Below are positions 1-7,869 of a DNA stretch of 32,422 nt, one piece after another. Below the pieces are notes generated by a model. It saw nothing but the letters and a program-made list of their open reading frames with translations, was not told the origin of the DNA and did no database searches. Position 1 is the stretch's first letter. The number at the start of each line of letters is the position of its first letter. A program made the translations under genes and the position numbers. Source of the stretch: an uncultured Lachnospiraceae bacterium (GTDB lineage: Bacteria > Bacillota > Clostridia > Lachnospirales > Lachnospiraceae); assembly GCA_910585075.1 (NCBI GenBank), contig CAJUED010000044.1, positions 1-32,422 on the forward strand, in the 5' to 3' direction.

Positions 1-61
1 CCGAGGTTTCTTTTTATTCAATTGGCGTTATTTCTGAATTACAGGAATGCTCCTAATCCTT

Positions 62-2422
62 TTACTCTGCTGTCAGTATCGACATATCATCCTTCTTTAT
101 TTTTCCTGCCGCCATATAAGCAAATACGAAAAACAACAGCAATATCGCAATTCCCGGAACAAGAATATTCGCAGGAGATGGTGAGGATGAAAAATTACTG
201 ATACCTGCCAGACGCATGACAGCCGAAACTGCCGGGTCAGTCAAAAATCCAGCCAAAACGATTCCAAACACTGCTCCGATAAAGGCAACAATCCCAAATC
301 TTATTGCGAAGGAAAACCGGAGCATATAGACAGAACAGCCAATAGACTTATAGATTGCCAAATCCTTCTGTTCCGCCTCCAAAATCCCTGAACCAGTCAT
401 TACTGTTACAATGCAAATGAACACAGCACTGATCCCATACATCAAAAGCAGTAATATATGCATAGCCCCAATAATTCCTGCAAGTCCCGGCCATGTGTTT
501 TCATGCACATGCACATCCCCTCCATATCTGTTTTCCAGCGTTTCTGTAATCATCGGCTTTGCAGATGGGTCTGACAGGAAATAATGGTGGCACCAGATTC
601 TTGGGTCGTCACTTCCAACGGACAGATATCCTTCCCGGCTCATTCCCAGATTGGCTCCCATATCATTTGCACAGTGATAAATTCCGACAACTGTAAATTC
701 CTTTATTCCCATATCACCCCTGATTGTAACGGAATCTCCAATATCCACATGCAGATCCGATGCGACTGTTTCGGTCAGCACTACCTCATCTGCATTCCGG
801 CTGGTCTGTCCTCTGCTAATATGAAAACGCTCTGGTTCCGTGATAACATTCGCTGTATAATTCGTCCCATCTACGGAAACGTCCGGCATCGCCAGCATAT
901 AACTGTCTGTAATATTGCTATAGTTTCTGACTGTTTGTTCCATTTCTTCCTGGCTAAGTTCCCCTAAAACCTGAATCCCAATATCCAAATCTGCAGGATT
1001 GAAGGCATCCATCATTCCTTTTCCGTCCGGCCCCAGCCAGTCATTCATGCGTCCTGATAAGGAAGCAAAAAACACAAGGAGAACAGCAACCAGGCAAGCA
1101 CTCACATACCGCCGTTTCCCACACCTCACCTGCCGCAGCGCAAGGCTAAACGTCAGCCCTTTCGCTGAAATCGGAAAGGCTTTTCCTTCCTGTCCGTCCT
1201 TTTGATCCTGCCCCTTCATTTCGCCCCTGATTGCTCCCATTGGGGAAATCGCATGAATAGGTTTCAACCTGATTACAATGAATCCCGTAAAAAGAACCAA
1301 CAGCCCGATTGCCACGCCAATACAGGGAACAATCGCAATGCCTGGCGGAATCCTTATGCCTGACGTAGTGATTATCATACGGTTCATGATTCCTGCCACC
1401 GGAATTGTGGCTGCAACCCCTAAAAATATACTAATAGTTACGCCTGCCAGATACTGCGCCGCCTGAGTCTGCACCAGCCGACTTCCAGTCACGCCTATGG
1501 TTTTTAATATCCCAAGATTTTTCCAGTCCCGGTCAATCATTCCTGAAATACTATGGCCAAGCGCTACAAATGTCACTCCCATAAGTATCAGCGCAAAGGC
1601 CGCCAGAAGTCCGCAAAACGCATTCTGCAGGATTCCCATAAAGCCCTCAATCGCACCTGCACTATGGACAAACTCTGTGTATTGCGAAAGGGATGTGTTT
1701 TCATTCATGCTCCGGTTGATCTCTGATACGGTAAGCCCGGATTCACTTTCTATCTGTATATGAAGCATCGCCCCATCCTTTGCCAGCGCATCAATCCCTG
1801 CCGTATCAATCATTTCCAAAATCTGTTCATATGTGGCGTGAGAAACCAGAAAGCCTTTCATACCAATCATGGAACTTCCCATAATTGGATCTTCATAATA
1901 ACCTGACACCGTAAGTTCAACATTCTGTCCGTTCCTCGCAATCGGAAATGTAATCGTATCGCCAATTTTTGCATCCAGTACAGATACCATAGACGGTGAC
2001 ACATATACCTCACCTGTGCCGATTTCTTCCGGCGCATCCTGATATCCCGAAAGGTCCTTCTTAAAAAAATTATATGTGCCGTCATCCCAATACCACGGAA
2101 ATAGCTGTCCTTCACTGTCCGACTCTACACCGTTTCCCTCATATTCGCTGAAAACCAATTCCTGCACCGTAACTTCTTCTATGCCATCCTGCTTATCTAT
2201 ATTTTCTGCCAGTTCCTCTACATCCGGCACACCGGACACCCATGCGGTCAGTTCCCCAAAACCAATCTGATGCAATTTGTAGCGTATATAATCACTTCCC
2301 CGCAAATATACTGTGAGTACCGTACACAGTGAAAGAGTTGTCAGGAATAAGAGGACTGCAATACCAAACAGGCTTCCTTTGTGCTTTTTTATGCCTGCCC
2401 GAAAAATCATCTGTTTTTCCAT
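62..2422 (-). CDS. ABC transporter permease, FtsX/MacB type
   Basis: Membrane subunit of an ABC system of the LolCDE/MacB/FtsX class, which normally moves lipids, peptides or antimicrobials or acts mechanically on the envelope. One transmembrane segment near the N-terminus is followed by a long extracytoplasmic region. A block of three hydrophobic helices follows around residues 275-390, then a second extracytoplasmic domain around 470-650 and a final three-helix block, giving the duplicated FtsX layout of roughly 790-residue Firmicute permeases. I chose the second of two adjacent ATGs because the AAAGGAGG site lies five bases before it; this leaves 11 bases between the ATPase stop and this start. 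It is the last gene of a four-gene operon with the ATPase just upstream. The substrate cannot be read from the sequence. Bacitracin/lantibiotic-type resistance permeases are related, but there is no BceB-like signature strong enough to claim that. Confidence 0.88.
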   Translation of the reverse strand: MEKQMIFRAGIKKHKGSLFGIAVLLFLTTLSLCTVLTVYLRGSDYIRYKLHQIGFGELTAWVSGVPDVEELAENIDKQDGIEEVTVQELVFSEYEGNGVESDSEGQLFPWYWDDGTYNFFKKDLSGYQDAPEEIGTGEVYVSPSMVSVLDAKIGDTITFPIARNGQNVELTVSGYYEDPIMGSSMIGMKGFLVSHATYEQILEMIDTAGIDALAKDGAMLHIQIESESGLTVSEINRSMNENTSLSQYTEFVHSAGAIEGFMGILQNAFCGLLAAFALILMGVTFVALGHSISGMIDRDWKNLGILKTIGVTGSRLVQTQAAQYLAGVTISIFLGVAATIPVAGIMNRMIITTSGIRIPPGIAIVPCIGVAIGLLVLFTGFIVIRLKPIHAISPMGAIRGEMKGQDQKDGQEGKAFPISAKGLTFSLALRQVRCGKRRYVSACLVAVLLVFFASLSGRMNDWLGPDGKGMMDAFNPADLDIGIQVLGELSQEEMEQTVRNYSNITDSYMLAMPDVSVDGTNYTANVITEPERFHISRGQTSRNADEVVLTETVASDLHVDIGDSVTIRGDMGIKEFTVVGIYHCANDMGANLGMSREGYLSVGSDDPRIWCHHYFLSDPSAKPMITETLENRYGGDVHVHENTWPGLAGIIGAMHILLLLMYGISAVFICIVTVMTGSGILEAEQKDLAIYKSIGCSVYMLRFSFAIRFGIVAFIGAVFGIVLAGFLTDPAVSAVMRLAGISNFSSSPSPANILVPGIAILLLFFVFAYMAAGKIKKDDMSILTAE

Positions 2423-2433
2423 CATGTCCTCCT

Positions 2434-3195
2434 TTACCACTGCATTTTTCCAAGCCACGCATTGATTTCATTTTCCCGCTGTTTCTCTTGTAACTCGCCG
2501 TAAGCAGAAAGATTCAACTCATCTATAATCTTTCCATCCTCTAAGTACAGAACCCGGTTCCCCCTTACCGCTGCACGCATATCATGTGTCACCATAAGTA
2601 TGCTTTGCCCTTGGCGGTTCAGTTCCGTAAGGAGGTCAAGAACCCCTGTCGTATTAGAACGGTTAAGTGCACCGGTTGGCTCGTCGGCAAAAAGAATACC
2701 CGGCTTTCCGATCATTGCCCTTGCGATTGCCGTACGCTGCGCCTCACCTCCAGAAACTTTAGAAGGAAACCTGTCTCTCGCCTCCGACACCCCCATTTGT
2801 TCTAAGAGCATTTTTGCACGGTTTTGTATATCGCTCACGCTTTCTTTGTTACTCACATAACCAGCCACCAACACATTTTCTAAAAGCGTCAGATTGCTGA
2901 CCAGATGTGTCTGTTGGAACACAAAACCAAATTCCTCTGCCCGGAGCCTTGCCATCTCACGTTCTTTCATACTGCCAAGTTCCTGCCCCTTATAGGCCAC
3001 CCTTCCTCCGGAAATCTGATCCATACCGCTTAATGCATACAGAAGCGTCGATTTGCCCGCCCCGGAAGAACCCATGATTACAGTGAAGTCTTTTTCATAA
3101 ATATCTACATTCACCCCGTCAAGAACCTGATTTTTGGTTTTCCCTTGATAAAAGGTACGTTCAACATCCTTACCCTGCAACAACACATTCTTCAT
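2434..3195 (-). CDS. ABC transporter ATP-binding protein (LolD/MacB type)
   Basis: Energises the adjacent FtsX-type permease. All ABC hallmarks are present: Walker A GSSGAGKST at residues 42-50, Q-loop in FVFQQTHL near 91-98, signature VSGGEAQR near 147-154, Walker B ILFADEP near 167-173, and the H-loop in MVTHD. At 253 residues it is the usual length for this class. The start lies inside the 3' end of the ligase-like gene (26-base overlap), so the two are probably translationally coupled. The GGAGGAAAGGA stretch is rather far from this ATG, so the exact start is less certain than the gene. The spacing GALNRSNTTGVLDLL after the D-loop is typical of the LolD group. Confidence 0.93.
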   Translation of the reverse strand: MKNVLLQGKDVERTFYQGKTKNQVLDGVNVDIYEKDFTVIMGSSGAGKSTLLYALSGMDQISGGRVAYKGQELGSMKEREMARLRAEEFGFVFQQTHLVSNLTLLENVLVAGYVSNKESVSDIQNRAKMLLEQMGVSEARDRFPSKVSGGEAQRTAIARAMIGKPGILFADEPTGALNRSNTTGVLDLLTELNRQGQSILMVTHDMRAAVRGNRVLYLEDGKIIDELNLSAYGELQEKQRENEINAWLGKMQW

Positions 3196-4561
3196 AGCAA
3201 GCCCATTCCTTTCCTCCTATAATCAGCGGCTTTTTTCCCGTCCGGGGATCAGGAAGGATTTCTTCCACAAAACGGATATAGAATTGCACAAAGCCAAGTC
3301 CTTTTTCTTCTAATACCCGGTGCATCTGCCGCAGCATTTCTTTTCTGACTGTTTCCTGCTGTTCCTGGCTTTCTGTTTCCGCATACATTTCAAACGCATC
3401 TTTTTCTATTTTCTGAAACTGGTAGTCTTTCAAGCCTTCGATACAGAACCCTTCAATTGCAAGGGGATGTAAAAATTCTTCATTTCCATTCCCATCTTCA
3501 AACCATAAGATATCCTCATCCCTTCCAAGCAGCCCTACTGCTTTTGTAAATGGATAAGCGTCTCTATCTGTCGCTCTTTTCAGTGTCAGACTGTCTGTGA
3601 TACGGTAGCGGATCAGCGGCTGCGTGTAATTGTAGAGACAGGTCATGTACATCTGCCCATCCTCAATTTCAATCAAATTCAAGTCATCAAAAAGCAGCAT
3701 ACCTTCCTCTGCGCTTGTTTCTACGCCAAGCGCAAGGGATTCACTTGCGCCATAAAAATTAACAACTGGCGCTTCAAATGCATGTTCCAGGTAATTTCTA
3801 AGACTGGCTCCCAACGGTTCTCCACAAGAGATTACCCTTAACACATCTGAAGCAATCTCTCCCCTTTCAATTAGTTCTGCCATAATTTTGACAGCCGATG
3901 GATAGCCAATTACAATGTTAGGCTGAAATTCCTGCAACTTTGAAATCCAATCTGTCAATGGCTCATTGATATCCAGATACATCTGGCTTGCGCCAACTCC
4001 GTCGATTCCATCCCCGACCGCCATAGCGCCTCCGTATCTTCCATTTGTTGCCGCAATATACACAATCCTCGGCCGCTTCATCAACAGCTTTAGGATCTGG
4101 GGCATAGACATTCCCCATAATGCTGCACGAATAATCCCTAAAAGCATATTGTTCCATGCGCTCTCATCATAGACGAAGTAGCCCGGTTTTCCAGTGCTGC
4201 CAGAAGAATGGACAATATGGTATTTCCCCTGATAGGCTTCCCTGCTGACTTCCTCTTTTTCATCAAACGCTCTGATTTCATCCTGTTTTAACCCCGGCTC
4301 TGTCACCAGTTCGTTAAAATGCCCCATCAGTTCTTTCTTATCAATTGTTGGAAAACAGGACAGCGGGAGTGTATCCAGCTCATTCTCTGTAATCCCTGCT
4401 TTCTCAAAGGTTCTCCTATAATATGCGGAATGTTCCCATGCATGATGAAGCAGCTTACGCAGTTTTCTGTCCTGAAGTTCCTGCATCTGTGAAATATTCA
4501 GTTTTTCCTGTCTTTTTAATTTGTAAAGATCCGTCAGTGTTTTAAAATAATTCATATCCAT
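3170..4561 (-). CDS. PaaK/CapK-like adenylate-forming enzyme
   Basis: Member of the phenylacetate-CoA ligase-like branch of AMP-forming enzymes, which activate a carboxylic acid as acyl-AMP and usually pass it to CoA or another acceptor. The phosphate-binding loop HSSGSTGKPG lies at residues 118-127 and the A5-like motif NFYGASES at about 268-275. A YRITDSL segment matches the region around the A7-A8 core. It is cytoplasmic: no signal or membrane segment is seen. 463 residues is normal. The closest recognisable relatives are unspecific coenzyme F390 synthetase-like or CapK-like proteins, so the acid substrate is unknown. A second Met two codons in has AGAGG at better spacing and may be the true start (position 4555). 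It follows the amidohydrolase lipoprotein by a few bases and overlaps the ABC ATPase downstream, so it belongs to the transporter operon. Confidence 0.85.
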   Translation of the reverse strand: MDMNYFKTLTDLYKLKRQEKLNISQMQELQDRKLRKLLHHAWEHSAYYRRTFEKAGITENELDTLPLSCFPTIDKKELMGHFNELVTEPGLKQDEIRAFDEKEEVSREAYQGKYHIVHSSGSTGKPGYFVYDESAWNNMLLGIIRAALWGMSMPQILKLLMKRPRIVYIAATNGRYGGAMAVGDGIDGVGASQMYLDINEPLTDWISKLQEFQPNIVIGYPSAVKIMAELIERGEIASDVLRVISCGEPLGASLRNYLEHAFEAPVVNFYGASESLALGVETSAEEGMLLFDDLNLIEIEDGQMYMTCLYNYTQPLIRYRITDSLTLKRATDRDAYPFTKAVGLLGRDEDILWFEDGNGNEEFLHPLAIEGFCIEGLKDYQFQKIEKDAFEMYAETESQEQQETVRKEMLRQMHRVLEEKGLGFVQFYIRFVEEILPDPRTGKKPLIIGGKEWACYEECVVAG

Positions 4562-4566
4562 CCTCT

Positions 4567-5670
4567 TTATCTGATTGCTATGGTATAGCTATTGTTATAG
4601 TTTTCTCTATGAAAATAGGTAAGCTCCTTTGTTTCCTGGTTCATTACAATGCTCCACTCTGTAGATTCAAACTCACCAAAATTATCTTTGCTTACACTGT
4701 CTAAAGCGTCCCGCATCTGCGTTTCTGTCATTGATTCCTGTTCCTCTATGGCACGCATCAGGATTTCATATCTCTCATGGGACTGCGCAGTTCCAATTCC
4801 ATATTTTTGCCCTTCGGTCAGATAGAAGTTTGTGACAGCCGGAGTCTGCACCACCCACATCTCGTTGTCAATATATTCCACAACTACACTATTTCCCAAA
4901 GCATCCGCCAGCGCAAAATGAACCATCATGCCCATAGAAGCATGGAGATCGTATTGACCAAGAAGCTCTATCGCTTCATCCACCGTTGCCACCTCATCAA
5001 GCAGAAGGCGTACCGCTGTCGTCGTGGTAATATCCGGTCTGTCTGTATTCTGATTGATACCGTCTGAATCCTGTATCATATTTACCGAAACTGTAAGGCC
5101 CTTTTCATTCATGCCGTCAAGCGGCGCATACAATCCTATAATTGCCTGTATCTGATCCGGAAGGGCAGAAATATCTATGCCTCCCGACTGAATAAAATCT
5201 GTATTGACCGTGGACACGGATGCATAGCCATCCTCTGGCTTTGCACTTACGATCAGCGCATTGCAATAGTTCCAGTCAAAATTTCTTCCAAAAAGATAAC
5301 CTCCGTCACTTCCCTGTACAGATAGGGTGCTGCACCCAAATGGATTCCCTCCGAATAAAAGGCTGATTCCACTTTCTGATAACCGCTCCATCAAATACTC
5401 TGCCACTTTCGCATCTGAATCAGCGCCGCCTTGCTCTAAAAATTCATCAAACCCATAATTCCCTTCATACCGGACAGCCGACAGCCCACCTTCTAATTCC
5501 TGTATCTCTTCCGTCAATGTAATCCGTGTGCTGCCAAGTCCGGTGTTTCCTGCATTCATACTCCCTTCTTCCGCATGTAAGACATCCTGTCCATTTCCTG
5601 TACTACATCCGGACAGGATTCCCCCCGCTGTAATTATCCCGAACAGGGATATTAATAATCCTTTTTTCAT
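4567..5670 (-). CDS. Lipoprotein amidohydrolase of the choloylglycine hydrolase / acid ceramidase-like family
   Basis: Probable surface amidase that cuts a linear C-N amide bond (family PF02275-like: bile-salt hydrolase, penicillin V acylase, NAAA/acid ceramidase). The N-terminus is a lipoprotein signal with lipobox LSGC (Cys22). The catalytic core starts at Cys113 in GCSTLSV, followed by Arg129 and Asp132 in FGRNFDW, the expected Ntn-hydrolase set. A conserved Asn region (VSVNMIQDSD) and Arg in SHERYE follow. Because the family's nucleophile becomes N-terminal by self-cleavage, residues 23-112 look like a propeptide, an arrangement closer to acid ceramidase than to classic bile-salt hydrolase. 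AAAGGAG lies well placed before the ATG. It is the first gene of the operon with the ligase-like enzyme and the ABC transporter. The substrate is not deducible; true bile-salt hydrolases are usually cytoplasmic, so this is probably something else. Confidence 0.85.
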   Translation of the reverse strand: MKKGLLISLFGIITAGGILSGCSTGNGQDVLHAEEGSMNAGNTGLGSTRITLTEEIQELEGGLSAVRYEGNYGFDEFLEQGGADSDAKVAEYLMERLSESGISLLFGGNPFGCSTLSVQGSDGGYLFGRNFDWNYCNALIVSAKPEDGYASVSTVNTDFIQSGGIDISALPDQIQAIIGLYAPLDGMNEKGLTVSVNMIQDSDGINQNTDRPDITTTTAVRLLLDEVATVDEAIELLGQYDLHASMGMMVHFALADALGNSVVVEYIDNEMWVVQTPAVTNFYLTEGQKYGIGTAQSHERYEILMRAIEEQESMTETQMRDALDSVSKDNFGEFESTEWSIVMNQETKELTYFHRENYNNSYTIAIR

Positions 5671-5734
5671 TGTGAAAACTCCTTTTGTTTTTCTGTTTTT
5701 ATCTTATCTTCCGCTGATAACATGGCGGTAACAT

Positions 5735-5754
5735 AAAGATAAACTATTTCTAAA
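5735..5754 (-). promoter_or_regulatory. 20-bp OmpR-type box upstream of the amidohydrolase operon
   Basis: The minus strand reads TTTAGAAATAGTTTATCTTT. It matches the box at 7669-7688 at 19 of 20 positions, and both lie 65-72 bases before a start codon. TTTAGAA and TTTATCT form imperfect direct repeats 11 bases apart, as expected for OmpR/PhoB-family dimers. Sequence between the box and the start codon is not conserved between the two places, which argues for a binding site rather than duplicated coding DNA. The assignment to the adjacent response regulator is inference. Confidence 0.55.
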
Positions 5755-5851
5755 TAAATTCTTGCAGATTTCTCAACTCGCTGTTTCATTTCTTCTGCCT
5801 TTATATTATCTCAATCTTAATATAATAACAAATACTTATACCTTATCATCT

Positions 5852-5872
5852 TCAATAGTATTTACCTATTGA
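5852..5872. promoter_or_regulatory. LysR-type operator candidate (dyad TCAATAG-N7-CTATTGA)
   Basis: A perfect 7-bp inverted repeat with a 7-base centre. On the minus strand TATAAGTAT follows 11 bases after the dyad arm, and a possible -10 (TAATAT, 5803-5808) follows after 43 bases. Exactly the same spacings occur at 12216-12236. The dyad centre at about -65 fits the recognition site of LysR-type regulators, whose consensus is an interrupted T-N11-A palindrome. What it drives is unclear, since the nearest start codon is about 180 bases away. Confidence 0.5.
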
Positions 5873-5952
5873 TGTGCTACTTATAAAAGACCTATAAAAG
5901 ACCATAAAAACAATCTACAAAATCTTCTGCTAACACAGGTATACCTAAAAAA

Positions 5953-5984
5953 AGCGCCAACAGTCTGTATCAGCTGTCAGCACT
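5953..5984 (-). terminator. Intrinsic terminator after the response-regulator remnant
   Basis: On the minus strand an 11-bp stem (AGTGCTGACAG pairing with CTGTTGGCGCT, with three G-T pairs) and a 10-base loop are followed directly by seven T residues. It sits about 50 bases after the response-regulator stop codon. Confidence 0.8.
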
Positions 5985-6035
5985 TTCAGATATTTACAAT
6001 ATACTCCTTGAACACATCTTTGCCTTCTACGTTTT

Positions 6036-6618
6036 CTAATCAATCCGAAAACGATAACCCGCTCCCCATACGGTTTCTATAAATTGCTGTTTTTCGTCCT
6101 TTTCTAATTTGTCCCTAAGACGGTTAATATGTACTGTCACCGTTGCCGTATCTCCAAACGAATCCATCCCCCATACTCGGTCGAATAAAGTGTCTTTAGA
6201 AAAAACAAGGTTTGGATTTTCCGCCATAAACAATAACAGCTCAAATTCCTTATTTACCAGCATGATTTCCTTTCCATTTATATAAACTCTTCGGGATTTT
6301 GGCAGGATACGCAGGCTCCCATAACTAATCTCCTGTTCAAGCTCCTGGCCTTTTGTATTTTCTTCTTCTAACAGCAGCTTATGGATATGAATATGGGACT
6401 TAACTCTGGCTACCAGTTCCGCAGGATTAAATGGCTTTATCAGGTAATCATCCGCCCCCAGCCCAAGTCCTCTGATTGTATCAATATCCTCTTTTTTTGC
6501 TGTTACCATGATGATCGGCAGCTTCATTGTCCGGCGCAGATCCCGACATATGTCAAACCCCGTTTTCCCTGGAAGCATAATATCTAAAAGTATCGCATCG
6601 TATATTCCTGTTTTCTGC
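6036..6618 (-). pseudogene. OmpR/PhoB-family response regulator, 5' end deleted
   Basis: Remnant of a DNA-binding response regulator. It retains the phosphoacceptor Asp in AILLDIMLP, the MVTAKK segment with the conserved Thr, the Lys in YLIKPF, and a complete winged-helix effector domain ending in TVWGAGYRFRID. The first part of the receiver domain (beta1-alpha2 with the acidic pocket, about 40 residues) is missing. Going upstream, the homology stops at about 6618 and the sequence becomes the kinase's ATPase domain in another frame. A TTG at 6665 could open the frame, but its first residues are only out-of-frame kinase sequence. A protein lacking the acidic pocket could not be phosphorylated normally. 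It follows the kinase on the minus strand and ends in a good terminator. The gene's identity is certain; its inactivity is strongly inferred. Confidence 0.82.
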
Positions 6619-7597
6619 GCATACTGTCCCGCTATGCCCAAGAACGATTTCCCGGACAACCGCAAGCCCTATACCGCTTCCCTTTTCTGCATTTTTTCTG
6701 GAATCATCTACCCTGTAAAAACTGTCAAAAATCCGTCCCAGGCTTTCCTGTGGAATCCCCGGACCGTCATCTTGAAATACCAATTGAATATACTTTTTAT
6801 CTGACGTGCATTTTAAGGAAATCCTGACATTTGAGCAGCTTTCATTCCTGTACTTTATCGTATTTGTAAATAGATTGTCGAATATTCTCTTAAATTCCTT
6901 TGTATCCAACATTACCGGGTATCTGTCATTCTGGTAGATAAATTCCGCTTTTATGTTCTGCTGGTCGGCTTCTGTTTTGTATGTTGCCAGATATTGCTCT
7001 ATGTAGCCTTTCAGTTCAACTTCTTCCATATGATACCGGAACTCATGATCAAGACGGCTATACTCTGAAAGGCTCTCCACCAGATTCACTATTGTACCCG
7101 TTCTTGCTTTAATTGCCTGCAGATAGCGTTTTTGTTTTTCAGGCGTATCCGCAATTCCATCCAAAAGTCCCTCTACATATCCGCTGATTGATGTAAGAGG
7201 TGTACGCAGGTCATGAGAAATGCCTGTAATCAAATCTTTTCTTCTTTTTTCGTCTACCAGGCGCTGTTGCACAGATTCCCTAAGATATTCCCGCATCGTA
7301 TCAAAATCACGGCATACCTCCCCAAATTCATCCTTTTTTTCGTATTGCATCCGTGTATCAAGATTTCCATTTCTTATTTCTTCTGTACCCAGGCTTAACT
7401 GTCTTAACGGTCTTAAAATTGTACAGCATACTCTGGGCAAACTGTATGCCGTTTTCATCACCATACATAGATTCCAGCGTATGCCAGTAACTGCCCAACG
7501 AAGTATTCAGGCATACTAAAATCACAATGGCCGTAAACAAAATAGGGATTAGAATCATCAATACATTTGATAACCGGATTTTTTTCTTAATCGTCAA
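6553..7597 (-). pseudogene. Sensor histidine kinase with two deletion/frameshift lesions
   Basis: Membrane sensor kinase partner of the response regulator behind it. The first part (7358-7597) encodes one transmembrane helix and the start of an external loop up to QSMLYNF. Near 7400-7430 the homology jumps frame into a HAMP domain (LRPLRQLSLG.EEIRNGNLDT), so the rest of the loop and the second membrane helix are gone. The catalytic core is then intact: H-box GISHDLRTPLTS, N-box around FDNLFTNTIKYRN, G1 DDGPGIP, F-box FDSFYRVDD, G2 GSGIGLAVVREIV. The final beta strand is lost where the gene runs into the response regulator near 6618. With two lesions and no single open frame it cannot make a normal sensor. 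GTT-AAG repeats near the first junction may have assisted slippage or deletion. A 20-bp box lies 72 bases upstream. Confidence 0.85.
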
Positions 7598-7668
7598 CTT
7601 CTCTGCTCCTTATTCTTCCTGCTTGTTTTAAGTCAGCTTATCACCTGCATCTAAAAGTTTTCACACGG

Positions 7669-7688
7669 AAAGATAAACAATTTCTAAA
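7669..7688 (-). promoter_or_regulatory. 20-bp OmpR-type box upstream of the kinase remnant
   Basis: The minus strand reads TTTAGAAATTGTTTATCTTT, one base different from the box at 5735-5754. Its position 72 bases before the kinase start fits an autoregulated two-component operon. That the adjacent response regulator binds it is inference. Confidence 0.5.
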
Positions 7689-7797
7689 CTCACATTTTCT
7701 TTTTCATCTGACGTATTTTAAAAAAGCTGCCTCTCTGTTCCCTATGTATCCTCATATCCATAATCAAATAGAAAATACTTTGTTTTAATGCAAATGA

Positions 7798-7812
7798 ATA
7801 GTTGAAGCCTAT
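7798..7812 (+). promoter_or_regulatory. Possible LysR-type box before the lysR gene
   Basis: ATAG-N7-CTAT, the core of the longer dyads at 5852-5872 and 12216-12236, 57 bases upstream of the LysR start. The outer bases of the longer dyads are not conserved here, so support is modest. Confidence 0.35.
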
Positions 7813-7869
7813 CTTTCTACATGTTAAAATCAAACCAAAAGAAAGTTACATTTTTATCAGGAGGATATT

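Larger units (their letters stand above)
5671..6035. other. 365-base intergenic control region
   Basis: No convincing protein gene. Read on the minus strand it holds, in order: the terminator of the broken response regulator (5953-5984), a TCAATAG-N7-CTATTGA dyad (5852-5872) with a possible -10 TAATAT 43 bases downstream (5803-5808), a 20-bp box (5735-5754) shared with the kinase promoter, and the ribosome site of the amidohydrolase. A 40-codon open frame (5667-5789) ends in an ATGA overlap with the amidohydrolase start, but its own ribosome site is poor. Confidence 0.6.
7598..7869. promoter_or_regulatory. Divergent promoter region between kinase remnant and lysR
   Basis: 272 bases without a gene. 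Minus-strand side: the box TTTAGAAATTGTTTATCTTT at 7669-7688 with GATAAG 26 bases further on, the same relation as at 5703-5754. Plus-strand side: ATAG-N7-CTAT at 7798-7812, 57 bases before the LysR start, matching the core of the dyads at 5852 and 12216 and suited to autoregulation. AGGAGG precedes the LysR ATG. Confidence 0.5.

Noticed and set aside
62..3195. Calling the ABC pair BceAB-type bacitracin resistance
   Set aside because: The permease has the duplicated FtsX/MacB layout and the two-component kinase has a large external region with HAMP, unlike BceS-type kinases.
4567..5670. Calling the amidohydrolase a bile-salt hydrolase
   Set aside because: Only the general family is supported. 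The lipoprotein signal and the long propeptide before the catalytic Cys are not typical of bile-salt hydrolases.
5667..5789. 40-codon frame ending in ATGA with the amidohydrolase start
   Set aside because: Weak ribosome site, little room downstream of the predicted transcription start, and it contains the conserved 20-bp box whose flanks are not conserved as codons. Not listed as a gene.
6036..6665. Intact response regulator starting at the TTG at 6665
   Set aside because: The first residues are out-of-frame kinase sequence, and the receiver lacks its N-terminal strands and acidic pocket.
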